Shown here in pieces: positions 46,477 through 57,812 of a stretch of 64,000 nt of DNA (within the stretch, counting starts at the first letter, position 1; every line of letters begins with the position of its first letter). The DNA comes from Cepaea nemoralis (Eukaryota; Mollusca; Gastropoda; Stylommatophora; Helicidae): contig JACEFZ010003441.1 in assembly GCA_014155875.1 (NCBI GenBank), positions 30,001-94,000 on the forward strand. Direction: 5' to 3'. Under the pieces are notes generated by a model. The model had not been told where the DNA came from. It did not search any database and saw only the letters and a list, made by a program, of their open reading frames with translations. Both the position numbers and the translations under genes were made by a program.

Positions 46477-47877
46477 TCTATTAGCGAGGCAGGCATGTAA
46501 TCTATAATCGTAGGTGGTCAGCCAGGTCGAAAATTCCATTTTCCCGTGAACGAAATAATAAATTAGGGAGCTGTCATCTCATTTCTGCCCTGCTAGGGCA
46601 ACCGTCAGTTAGGCGGGTAGGAAAATGTCTAGAAATCTTACAGTATTCTGTTCTACTAGTTTTATTGGGCTCTTTCGAATCCTGTAGCTTGAAGAAGATA
46701 GATGCTCGCAAGAAGTCACTTAGAATGTACCTCCTAGGGCGAATATAAATCAGTTTTATCCCTGTTTGGGGGAGTTTAGTGAAATTCATCTTCACATCAT
46801 CATGTGGCGTGTCATAACCCGTAGCATTCTAAACATATGTTACATTGGGTAACATTGATATCTACTGTTCTTATTTATTGTATATCATACTCTAAGGACT
46901 TGTTCGGAGAGGTAATACATTTGTGCCACTGTTTCGATTCTATTTAGGACTCCTATAGAAGGCCAATGGTCCTTTGTCTTGGATCATTCTGGGAAAACTG
47001 TCTCTTGTCAGGTGAATGGGTTATGGTTGTTGCAGATCGTCTGATGATCTGTTCCTTGCGATCTGAAGGAAGTCTTGAGTTGGATAAGAGTGGATAATGA
47101 GTAGTGAAAATGAAAGTCTGGGTATGGCTAGAACTATTCACCCGTCTCTCCTTTTGTTTATTTCAGGATCCTCATTTTCTACATATGTTGAGTGATTCCA
47201 CTTCATTCAACTACAGCAACAATTGTATTGTTTGCCAGCAACGAAAGTTATCACGTAATTTCAGAAATCTGATGAATGCAAAGATGATGTGCTGGTTGTA
47301 TTGTTTTTGTTTCTTTTTAAAGAGGAGGACTTCCATCTACGTCTGTTTGATTGTATCCCGTAATCCCAAGCAAAGGAGGACTTCCATCGACGCGTTTGCT
47401 TGCTCAACAATGTCCTGTAACAACTGTTCTGATCGTTCTGCTAACAACGCAGCATTCTCTGTATAACTTCCTTTATTTGCTTGTTCAACAAGTTCACGTA
47501 ACTCACGTGCTTACTCACGACTAATATTCACGTGTCATCTGAGTAACCTGGCCAGCGTAACCTTACTTTGAGGTTGCTATATCCGCCTCGGCTTATGCAG
47601 AGCTGGCTAGATACAGTGTGTGGGTTTTATTCAAAAATAGGAACAGGATGGTAAACTTTAAGTAAACCTTCTTCACAACCAATCAAAATGACTAATGTTG
47701 TTTATTATTCTTCTGTTGATCTTCAATTTAGTTGCTTGGTTAAGGATGACTTTTACTAGACACTGAAATCTCCGCAAGTGCTTCAGTCTCCGCCCATAAA
47801 TCTATCATTATAATCATTTGAATTTAGCATGGAAGGAGACTATTCAGGATGCTCTTTCCGATTTCCAACTGCTAAGA
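46477..47877. other. 1.4 kb without a recognised element; one coherent minus-strand segment
   Basis: 47512-47338 on the minus strand reads ELRELVEQANKGSYTENAAL then LAERSEQLLQDIVEQANASM, an amphipathic helix-like stretch between stops. No Met precedes it and no family was recognised. A 23-bp repeat (ATGGAAGTCCTCCT) occurs at its end. It may be a fragment of an exon or of a transposon gag. Confidence 0.35.
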
Positions 47878-48220
47878 GTTGAATATTGAGGAGGTATGGC
47901 TATTAAAGACGATAAAACAAAGAAAATTGAAGTATTTTGGTCACTTGAAACGTCACGACAGTTTGGAGAGAACAATAATGGAAGGGTATATATATGCCTG
48001 GGAAGAGAGGAAGAGGAAGGCCAAAGAGAAGATGGGTGCAGGATGTGGCGGATGATCTCCAGATGGGTGTATCAGACGCGGGACATCTTGCTTGTGATCG
48101 AGAAGTTTTCCGGAAGGTTGTTATGGGAGTGAGGTTCTGCAAAGGACATGCTACTGAATGAATGAATGAATGAATGAATGAATGAATGAATGAATGAATG
48201 AATGAATGAATGAATGGATG
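47878..48220 (+). pseudogene. LINE 3' end with (TGAA)n tail
   Basis: Plus-strand counterpart of 18292-18690: KIEVFWSLETSRQFGE-type start, GKRGRGRPKRRWVQDVADDL in another frame and GVSDAGHLACDREVFRKVV, then about 16 AATG repeats (48155-48220). Confidence 0.82.
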
Positions 48221-48339
48221 GATTTTTACCTTGAGCAAAGTGCATACGGGTCCAACAGCGCTCGCCCTTGTCCGAGAAGGCTAGATGGTGAAACACCTTC
48301 CCCAGTATCATTGGAAGAAAATATGGTCAGTGTATAAAA
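48221..48339. other. No recognised feature
   Basis: Short spacer (CAACAGCGCTCGCCCTTGTC) after the tetranucleotide tail. Confidence 0.5.
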
Positions 48340-48800
48340 TAAACAGATATGGTGTTACATCACGTCCTTTTATGCCAGTCTTTGTAGTCCTAATCCAGTT
48401 GATTAATTATTTTCTATTGTTGTAAATCTGTGTCAATCGAGGAGATAAAACAATAATTCTTAAAAGCAACATTGAGCCATGTCTGATACGGAAGCAAACC
48501 ATGGACAATTAGCAGACAAGTGAGGATTTATTTGAACGCTGCGGATATGTGGCTTTATAGAAGAATTACGAGAACACCATGAACGGATGGAATTACCAAT
48601 GAAGACAAAGTTAAAGACGGTAATTCACTAAAACTGCTGGTTACTGCATCACCAGAAGACAGTTCCAATTCTTTGAGCATGTCACGATAAGGGAAAAGGC
48701 TGGAGTATGTCGTCACAGCGGGAAGGTTGAAGGGGAAGGGATGCAAACCGAGACCAAGAGAGGAGATACTCGACAGTTTGACATCATGGAATTGAGCAAC
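48340..48800 (+). pseudogene. Decayed LINE C-terminus
   Basis: Reads TWTIS.Q, then YLNAADMWLYRRITRTPWTD and G.TNED, followed by frame-shifted HVTIREKAGVCRHSGKVEG. It resembles the LINE-A family end but is much eroded. Confidence 0.65.
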
Positions 48801-48879
48801 GTCTGAATCCAAAATGAGTAACAGCACCCGAAATTGTAGACAGATATGATCACCAACGTCACTCGACATGGACTATAAG

Positions 48880-49120
48880 AAGACGATGGACTGTCCAGTG
48901 CCGACGGCTTTTCCTCGCCCCTTAATTTACTGGTATGTGTCTGGTTCTCTCCGTGAGCTCCACATTGGTGATTCTGTCATACCATGTTATTCGTTCTATA
49001 TTGTGCAGGCATTATTTAATGAATGTGTGCAGTTTATTTGTAACTGTTTTAGTCCTTTATGTGCTTCTGACCCATACAGTAGTACCGAATTAATGTTAAA
49101 TATTGAATTGAATTTAAATA
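48880..49120 (-). pseudogene. LINE-D fragment
   Basis: Aligns with 20320-20490 through CACATTGGTGATTCTGTCAT and ATTTAATGAATG.GTGCAGT. The minus strand encodes a short SEAHKGLKQLQINCTHSLNN-type piece of the post-RT region. Confidence 0.6.
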
Positions 49121-49149
49121 TTAAGTTGAATATTATAATTGTGGTTTAA

Positions 49150-49750
49150 TTTCTGTTTTCCACAAGTTTCTTTTTTTTTTTTTTTGAGGTCTCATCTTGC
49201 CTTATGAGTTAATATTTTGATATCTTTATCGATTCACAATTTTTGTCTAAGTTGCTACCTTACCGTTTGATAGCGTCTCTTGAATTAAGATTTCATCAAA
49301 GAAGATAGCATTATCAATTCCTTTATTTATTGTTATTATCGTTTTGATTTCCCTATAATTCTTTACACTTAATTGTTGTGACCTCCCATCCTATGTGTTT
49401 AGTTTATCATGGATCTGATTTCTTGTGTTAAACGGGACGCAACTTCATCAGCAAAGTCCTGGTCAATGAGTTACTTTGTCGGAGAAGTCCGCCGAATTTA
49501 ATTTCAGTGTTAGCTTTCTCGTGTGTCGCAATGTATTAATTTTATTAACTCGATGATTTTCTGCATGATCCAATAATTCCTCATCAATTTCCGGATTTCT
49601 TATCAATGCTTTCAAAAGGAATCTGGTATTAGTGAGGACGTTTCCAATTCTATTTTTAGTCAGTCGGTTTTACTTCTTATATTTTCTTGTGGTACTTCCA
49701 AGGTCTCTTAGGTTTCCTTTCGATGTTGCTTCATCTGTCTCTCTTGCTAG
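49150..49750 (-). pseudogene. LINE EN-RT linker fragment
   Basis: The minus strand from about 49750 reads LARETDEATSKGNLRDLGST then TRK, NRIGNVLTNTRFLLKALIRN and PEIDEELLDHAENHRVNKIN. This parallels GNLRDHYSTTGKLVQTYNQ and GTILTNIKDQ in the LTR-interrupted LINE. Further down it is decayed. Confidence 0.65.
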
Positions 49751-49751
49751 G

Positions 49752-49794
<43 letters not shown>

Positions 49795-49800
49795 CACGCA
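49752..49800 (+). repeat. (CA)n microsatellite
   Basis: CA dinucleotides with two CG interruptions. Confidence 0.95.
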
Positions 49801-49968
49801 TACTGACTTGCATCCGCTCTTATCACGCCACTGCAACACACAGTACAGTTGAGTATTCACAACATTCCACGAGTCCAAATATTGATTTAGTGTTGTATTT
49901 ATATCGTCAACCAAAGCTCACAAGGTGAAAATGCCACACACGGTGAGTATCTGGGCTCCATAATCAAC

Positions 49969-50023
49969 TCCTTCTTCTTCTTCTTCTCCTTTTTATTCTT
50001 CTTCTTCTTCTTCTTCTTCTTCT

Positions 50024-50070
<47 letters not shown>

Positions 50071-50071
50071 T

Positions 50072-50108
<37 letters not shown>

Positions 50109-50274
50109 TTCTTCTTCTTCTTCTTCTTCTTCTTCTTCTTCTTCTTCTTCTTCTTCTTCTTCTTCTTCATCTTCTTCTTCTTCTTCTTCTTCTTCTTCTT
50201 CTTCTTCTTCTTCTTCTTCTTCTTCTTCTTCTTCTTCTTCTTCTTCTTCTTCTTCTTCTTCTTCTTCTTCTTCT

Positions 50275-50315
<41 letters not shown>

Positions 50316-50597
50316 TTCTTCTTCTTCTTCTTCTTCTTCTTCTTCTTCTTCTTCTTCTTCTTCTTCTTCTTCTTCTTCTTCTTCTTCTTCTTCTTCTTCT
50401 TCTTCTTCTTCTTCTTCTTTCTTTCTTTCTTTCTTTCTTTTTTTTCTTTCTTTCTTTCTATCTTCTTCTTCTTCTTCTTCTTCTTCTTCTTCTTCTTCTT
50501 CTTCTTCTTCTTCTTCTTCTTCTTCTTCTTCTTCTTCTTCTTCTTCTTCTTCTTCTTCTTCTTCTTCTTCTGCTGCTGCTGCTGCTGCCGCTGCTGC
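49969..50597 (+). repeat. 0.6-kb polypyrimidine tract of alternating CTT and CTTT blocks
   Basis: Blocks alternate: CTT to about 50072, CTTT to 50103, CTT to 50276, CTTT to 50312, CTT to 50417, CTTT/T run to 50459, CTT to 50570, then CTG/CCG triplets to 50597. Long Glu- or Lys-rich frames across it are artefacts of the triplet period. Confidence 0.96.
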
Positions 50598-50689
50598 GAT
50601 CAATGTTTGCTATGCGTTGTGCGTAGCATCCATTATAGTGCATATATTTCCGCTCCTTCATTTCAGCTTCTGTCTCCACCCATCACAAG

Positions 50690-51010
50690 AGAGCCTTCAT
50701 CACATCATCCTTTATCATAAAGTAGCTCTCCACTCAGAGAAACAGATGCAGTCAGTCTATCATCCCCCATCAATGCCCTGGGTGTAACATTTACGATATT
50801 CTTGCAGTCCACGTTCTGTAGAGCAATGATAGCCACTCCATTCGGAACATAGCAATGTCCACTTCCCGAGGCAGAGTCTGTGAGTCGGGTACAAACACAA
50901 CATGGCTGGCTGTGGTGCCCGCCATAATAACCACCAATAGAGTCTGCTTAAGAGTATACGACATAGACTGGCCGTAGTGTTACAGTTTGGTTCATACAAT
51001 CCACTGATAG
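50690..51010 (-). pseudogene. Possible broken gene for a small secreted protein
   Basis: An ATG near 50965 (minus) gives MSYTLKQTLLVVIMAGTTAS followed by HVVFVPDSQTLP. This has a short basic start, a hydrophobic core and small residues, like a signal peptide. After one frame change the text continues GHCYVPNGVAIIALQNVDCK and NIVNVTPRALMGDDRLTASV to a stop after LLYDKG. Two frames together give about 85 coherent residues with two cysteines. No family was recognised. It could be one exon of a host gene, an old pseudogene or chance. Confidence 0.35.
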
Positions 51011-51240
51011 TCGTCGAACGTGTGTCAGTCGTCAGTTACTCCAAACTAGGATACAGATTCAGATAAATACCCTTAATATTGTCATGTAGTGTGTTGCTTG
51101 TAGTTTTGTGTCGGTTTGTGTTTGTTCTGTGCTGACGAAGGTTTTGGTCGCAACGTCCAATTTGTTTCTTGTAATCATGTTTTAGTAAAGCTCAAAATCT
51201 ACTTCTCGTTTTTTGGTGATTCATGTATTGCCTTTTTTTT
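51011..51240. other. No recognised feature
   Basis: Spacer between the possible secreted-protein remnant and the 42-bp minisatellite. Confidence 0.5.
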
Positions 51241-52828
51241 ACAGGCATTTAACAGTATTGGAAGCCTATGGTATGTAGTATTACAGGAATTTAACAGTAT
51301 TAGAAGTCGGGGATGAGTGGTCTCGAGGTATGGTGTCCGCCTTGAGTGCTGGAGGTCCTGGTTCAGGCCCCGGTGAGGACCGGGATTTATTTAAAAAATC
51401 CACCTGGACTTCCAGTAATAAAAATTTCCCTGGTCTCTGGATAGTGAGATCGGACGCCCGTGTGTATTGTTGCGCACGTAAAAAATCCCTTGGCAGTTGG
51501 AAATCGAAAAAGAGTAGCCTAACGGCGCTGCCCGGGCAAAATTTCGAGTTAAAAATCTACCTAAGTATTTCAGGATCCTCGCCGATGCAACGGAGTTCGT
51601 GCATTGAGCTGAGTTTCTCCAGACTCAGGTTTGAGTTAGGAGGAACACGGAGCACTTATGGGCTAAACCGTGTGCCGTGATGTTGATCCATCGAGTAAAC
51701 TAAACTAAACTAAACAGTATTAGAAGCCTCTAGTATGTAGTATTATAGGCATTTAACAGTATTGGGAACCTATGTTATGTAGTATTACAGGCATTTAACA
51801 GTATTGGAAACCTCTGGTATGTAGTATTACAGGCATTTAACAGTATTGGGAACCTCTGGTATATAGTATTACAGGCATTTAACAGTATTGGGAACCTCTG
51901 GTATGTAGTATTACAGGCATTTAACAGTAATGGGAACCTCTGGTATGTAGTATTACAGGCATTTAACAGTATTGGGAACCTCTGGTATGTAGTATTACAG
52001 GCATTTAACAGTACTGGAAGCCTATGGTATGTAGTATTACAGGCATTTAACAGTACTGGAAGCCTATGGTATGTAGTATTACAGGCATTTAACAGTATTG
52101 GAAGCCTATGGTATGTAGTATTACAGGCATTTAACAGTATTGGAAGCCTATGGTATGTAGTATTACAGGCATTTAACAGTATTGGAAGCCTATGGTATGT
52201 AGTATTACAGGCATTTAACAGTATTGGAAGCCTCTGGTATGTAGTATTACAGGCATTTAACAGTATTGGAAGCCTCTGGTATGTAGTATTACAGGCATTT
52301 AACAGTATTGGAAGCCTCTGGTATGTAGTATTACAGGCATTTAACAGTATTGGAAGCCTCTGGTATGTAGTATTACAGGCATTTAACAGTATTGGAAGCC
52401 TCTGGTATGTAGTATTACAGGCATTTAACAGTATTGGGAACCTCTGGTATGTAGTATTACAGGCATTTAACAGTACTGGAAGCCTATGGTATGTAGTATT
52501 ACAGGCATTTAACAGTATTGGAAGCCTATGGTATGTAGTATTACAGGCATTTAACAGTATTGGAAGCCTATGGTATGTAGTATTACAGGCATTTAACAGT
52601 ACTGGAAGCCTATGGTATGTAGTATTACAGGCATTTAACAGTATTGGGAACCTCTGGTATGTAGTATTACAGGCATTTAACAGTATTGGAAGCCTATGGT
52701 ATGTAGTATTACAGGCATTTAACAGTATTGGAAGCCTATGGTATGTAGTATTACAGGCATTTAACAGTATTGGAAGCCTATGGTGTGTATTATTACAGGC
52801 ATTTAACAGTATTGGAAGCCTTTGGTAC
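51241..52828 (+). repeat. 42-bp minisatellite, about 28 units, split by SINE-2
   Basis: The unit contains ACAGGCATTTAACAGTATTG and GAAGCCTATGGTATGTAGTA. Main variants are GGAAGCCTATGG, GGAAGCCTCTGG and GGGAACCTCTGG, arranged in runs. That pattern implies expansion by local multi-unit duplication. Since 42 is a multiple of three, a 393-codon minus-strand frame of 14-residue repeats (RLPILLNACNTTYH) stays open. There is no independent sign that it is translated. Confidence 0.95.
51307..51712 (+). mobile_element. SINE-2, 406 bp, with 14-bp TSD inside a minisatellite
   Basis: AACAGTATTAGAAG occurs at 51293-51306 and 51713-51726. The head GATGAGTGGTCTCGAGGTAT and GGTCCTGGTTCAGGCCCCGG carries Pol III-like boxes. 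The body matches 12606-13018, and the tail is CTAAA repeats. It is inserted in the second unit region of the array. Confidence 0.95.
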
Positions 52829-53384
52829 ACAGTCAGCAAACAATCTAAAGTAACATTTTGAGAATCTTCAAAACAATGTATACCTTTAATGAATTTCAAC
52901 ACAGGAGCCACACAAAATATATTGCACGATTTCTTGCCTGGCCTATTTCGCTGCAACTCATTACGTGCATACTGCAGATTTATATTTCAAAATTAATTGA
53001 ATAAACGAAGAATACTTTGGCGGAAATATAAATACATAGTTACTGATATTGTTCAAATAAATTGTTGGAGTATGTTGTCCCCCCTGGTAATCTAAGATTT
53101 AAAAAAAGAAGTGCCTTTGTATGCAAAGGTAGATAAATTAGGTTGGATTCGCCAAATCGGTAATGCTTCGACATCTTTGAGCAATCTATTATTGTTTGTC
53201 GAATACAGATTACAAAACTATAACTCTATTATTACTGGTAAGCACTTGTAACTGGATGCCAATTCAGACGTTTCATGACCTTCATGTGATACATAACTCT
53301 GTAGCAGGCACCTGACGAGATGCAGTGAAGTATGCCAGACAAGAAATCGTGCAATATTCATATTTTCTATTGTTTTATTGTAAT
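52829..53384 (+). mobile_element. Unrecognised spacer with a Penelope-like 3' UTR fragment
   Basis: 53305-53375 (GCACCTGACGAGATGCAGTG, AGAAATCGTGCAAT) matches the sequence following the GIY-YIG frame at 4818-4885. The preceding 450 bp are AT-rich and unassigned. Confidence 0.55.
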
Positions 53385-55277
53385 GACAATTTGGCAATGG
53401 ATGGCGGGGTAGGGGTATTCCCTATTAAATGAGGGGTAAGGTGCCTCCTTCCCTCCGCTAGCCTACGGGACACCCTTGGGCAAGGTGGAGTACCCAGTTT
53501 ATCCCCCGATCAGGGTTACATGAAGCCATGGGTACAGGTGGTGGATGAAGTTGAAGAGCAGTCAACAGATAGTTGTAGGTTATGGTCTCCAGCTTCACGA
53601 CGGTAGGCAGAGGGTCTCTCTTTTGGGAGACAATGGCTACGGTCATCGACCAGTATGGCCACTGCTAGGAAGGAAAGCAATGGCAAACTACCTTCTTTAC
53701 AGATGCAAAGAATATCATGTACTGCAGTCATATCGATAATCAGAGAAACGGCGTAAATGAGTGCTCCATAGGAGCAGCCTTGCCCGGCAGGGGTAGTCAT
53801 GTGCACCAGGTGACTTCAGACCGTCATCAGGTGACTGAGTGCAAACGAATATCAACATTGAAAGTAGGAACTTGGAATGTAAGAACTATGAGTGGGGATG
53901 GAAAATTTGATAACATTAAAAATGAAATTAGAAGATTAAATATTAACCTGTCAGGTATATGTGAGACCAGATGAACAGGAATGGACATTATGACATCTGA
54001 GGAATATAGAATAATCTATTATGGTGGAGAGAAACAACAGCGAGGAGTAGCAATTATAATGGATACAGAGAAAGCGAAATCGATCAAAGGATATTGGACT
54101 ATATCAGACAGAGTGTTACTGGTGAAGTTGAGTGGAAGACCTTTTGATGTCAACGTCATTCAAGTTTATGCACCAACAGCAGACAGTAGTGATGACTGCA
54201 TCGATGAATGTTATAATGATTTAGAGAAAGCCTTCAAGAAATGCAAGAATTCTGAAGTAAATATCCTAATGGGTCACTTGAATCACAAAGTTGGAAATCA
54301 ACAGGACGGATGCATAGTAGGCAAGTATGGACTACGGGGAACAGAATGAAAGAGGTTGCAGACTTGTACAGTGGGCAAAAGAGCATTATTTGATTATTGG
54401 AAACACCTGGTATCAACAGCACCCAATGAGATTATGGACATGGAGGAGTCCTGATCATAAGATCAGAAATCAGATTGATTTCATTCTCATCAACAGAAGA
54501 TTTCGAAATGCCTTAAAAGTCGCAAGAACTATACCAAGCGCAGACTGCAACAGCGACCATAGATTGATCTTAAGCAATTTACATATAAAATTAAAGAAAG
54601 TCAAATATTCACCAAGAAACACAAAATTTGATCTACAGGCACTGAACAGTGAGGAAACAAAAGATAAATTCAACGTAGAGTTAAAGAACAGATTCGATGC
54701 ATTGTCCGATATGGAAATATTATTTCAAGACGCCAGTGACCAATGGGAAATATTGAAGAAATCAGTCAAAATATTGCTAAAATCAAATGTGCTATCTTGT
54801 AACACTAAGATCACAATTTACACAACACTGATCAGACCAGTTGTGTTGTATGGCTCTGAAACCTGGAGTACAACTAAAGGAGACGAAGCCTTGTTACAAA
54901 CCTTTGAGAACAAAGTCTTAAGACGCATCTTTGGGCCCATTAGGGATACACAAAGTGGAGAGTGGAAAAGAAGAAGCAACAAAGACATTTATGATCTGTT
55001 TAAGTCCCCGCTATTCACTGGTGTCATGAAGGCTAATAGGCTGCAATGGCTGGGGCATATAAATAGAATGGAAGATAATAGGAAAACAAAACTCGCTTAC
55101 ACTCAAGAAATAAATGACCGTAGACCCCGAGGTAGACCAAGAAGACGGTGGAGAGATGATATACATACAGATCTACAAGCACTTGGAATCAACGACTGGC
55201 AAGAGAAGGTCCACCGGAGAGACGAATGGAGACGGCTTGTATCTGCAGCAAAGACCCTCAATGGCTCGGAATGCTGA
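53385..55277 (+). pseudogene. RTE-like LINE with the RT domain deleted
   Basis: A 5' region (53385-53860, including CTTGGGCAAGGTGGAGTACC) precedes the AP-endonuclease: LKVGTWNVRTMSGDGK, a SGICETR-stop-TG point (TGA where Trp is expected, about 53972), VNVIQVYAPTADSS and LMGHLNHKVG. After one frame change a 316-codon frame (54327-55277) continues with GNTWYQQHPMRLWTWRSPDH, RNQIDFILINRRFRNALK and CNSDHRLI (endonuclease end). After about 40 linker residues it goes straight to KITIYTTLIRPVVLYGSETW and the C-terminus with RLQWLGHINRMEDNRKTK and RRPRGRPRRRWRDD. All RT catalytic motifs are absent while the frame is kept. Related proteins are often labelled craniofacial development protein 2-like, a transposon-derived label. 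The 3' end becomes a GAA array. Confidence 0.87.
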
Positions 55278-55287
55278 AGAAGAAGAA

Positions 55288-55384
<97 letters not shown>

Positions 55385-55521
55385 AGAAGAAGAAGAAGAA
55401 GAAGAAGAAGAAGAAGAAGAAGAAGAAGAAGAAGAAGAAGAAGAAGAAGAAGAAGAAGAAGAAGAAGAAGAAGAAGAAGAAGAAGAGAAGAAGAAGAAGA
55501 AGAAGAAGCAGAAGAAGATTT
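55275..55521 (+). repeat. (GAAA)n then (GAA)n array growing from the LINE tail
   Basis: The LINE ends in GAATGCTGAAGAAGAAGAAG. A pure GAAA run follows to about 55384, then GAA repeats to 55517. This links the GAA tail of an RTE element to microsatellite birth. Confidence 0.95.
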
Positions 55522-55534
55522 GTCGTAACATAAA

Positions 55535-55745
55535 TATCTGATCTATTGTTGATCTGTTTTGTCTGAAACCCGCCTCGTAGTCACCTAATATGTCTTCTGA
55601 ATATGGTTTTAGTCTCTTTAGTAATACCGCGGATGGTATCTTATAGCTTATGGACAGGAATGATATTCCTCTCTAATTTTCACATTGGAACTTGTCTCCT
55701 TTCTTAAAGATAGGTATCAATAATGACGCTTTCCAGATTTTTATT
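55535..55745 (-). pseudogene. LINE RT fragment
   Basis: The minus strand includes LESVIIDTYL, then SYKIPSAVLLKRLKPYSEDI and GDYEAGFRQNR in shifting frames, the region just before RT motif A in RTE-like LINEs. Confidence 0.7.
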
Positions 55746-55769
55746 ATTAGTTCGTATCGCTTTAGACTT

Positions 55770-55885
55770 TAGATGGCATGGACGAGACAGGAATACTGAG
55801 CTGATCCACGACACTGGTGATCGAGTGAAATGGCGAGTCATGACCGCCCACGCTTTCCGGCATGGCACATGATTGATTGATCGCT
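55770..55885 (+). mobile_element. LINE-A 3' end with GATT repeats
   Basis: Reads TGGACGAGACAGGAATACTG to CCGGCATGGCACATGATTGA followed by TTGATTGAT. The same end as 2040-2136 and, inverted, 45238-45330. Confidence 0.85.
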
Positions 55886-55889
55886 TTAG

Positions 55890-57789
<1,900 letters not shown>

Positions 57790-57812
<23 letters not shown>

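Noticed and set aside
49899..50603. Long Glu/Lys-rich minus-strand reading frame
   Set aside because: It is the translation of a CTT/CTTT microsatellite; triplet period keeps the frame open without coding significance.
51775..52956. 393-codon minus-strand frame of 14-residue repeats
   Set aside because: Unit length of 42 bp is a multiple of three, so openness is expected. No start context, codon bias or non-repeat domain supports a protein.
53863..55277. Host gene for a craniofacial development protein 2-like protein
   Set aside because: The endonuclease motifs, the RPRGRPRRRW C-terminus and the GAA tail are those of an RTE-like LINE. The gene name is a common transposon-derived annotation.
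55114..55533. Lys/Arg-rich frame after the RTE end
   Set aside because: It runs through the GAAA/GAA array in an alternative frame to the LINE C-terminus.
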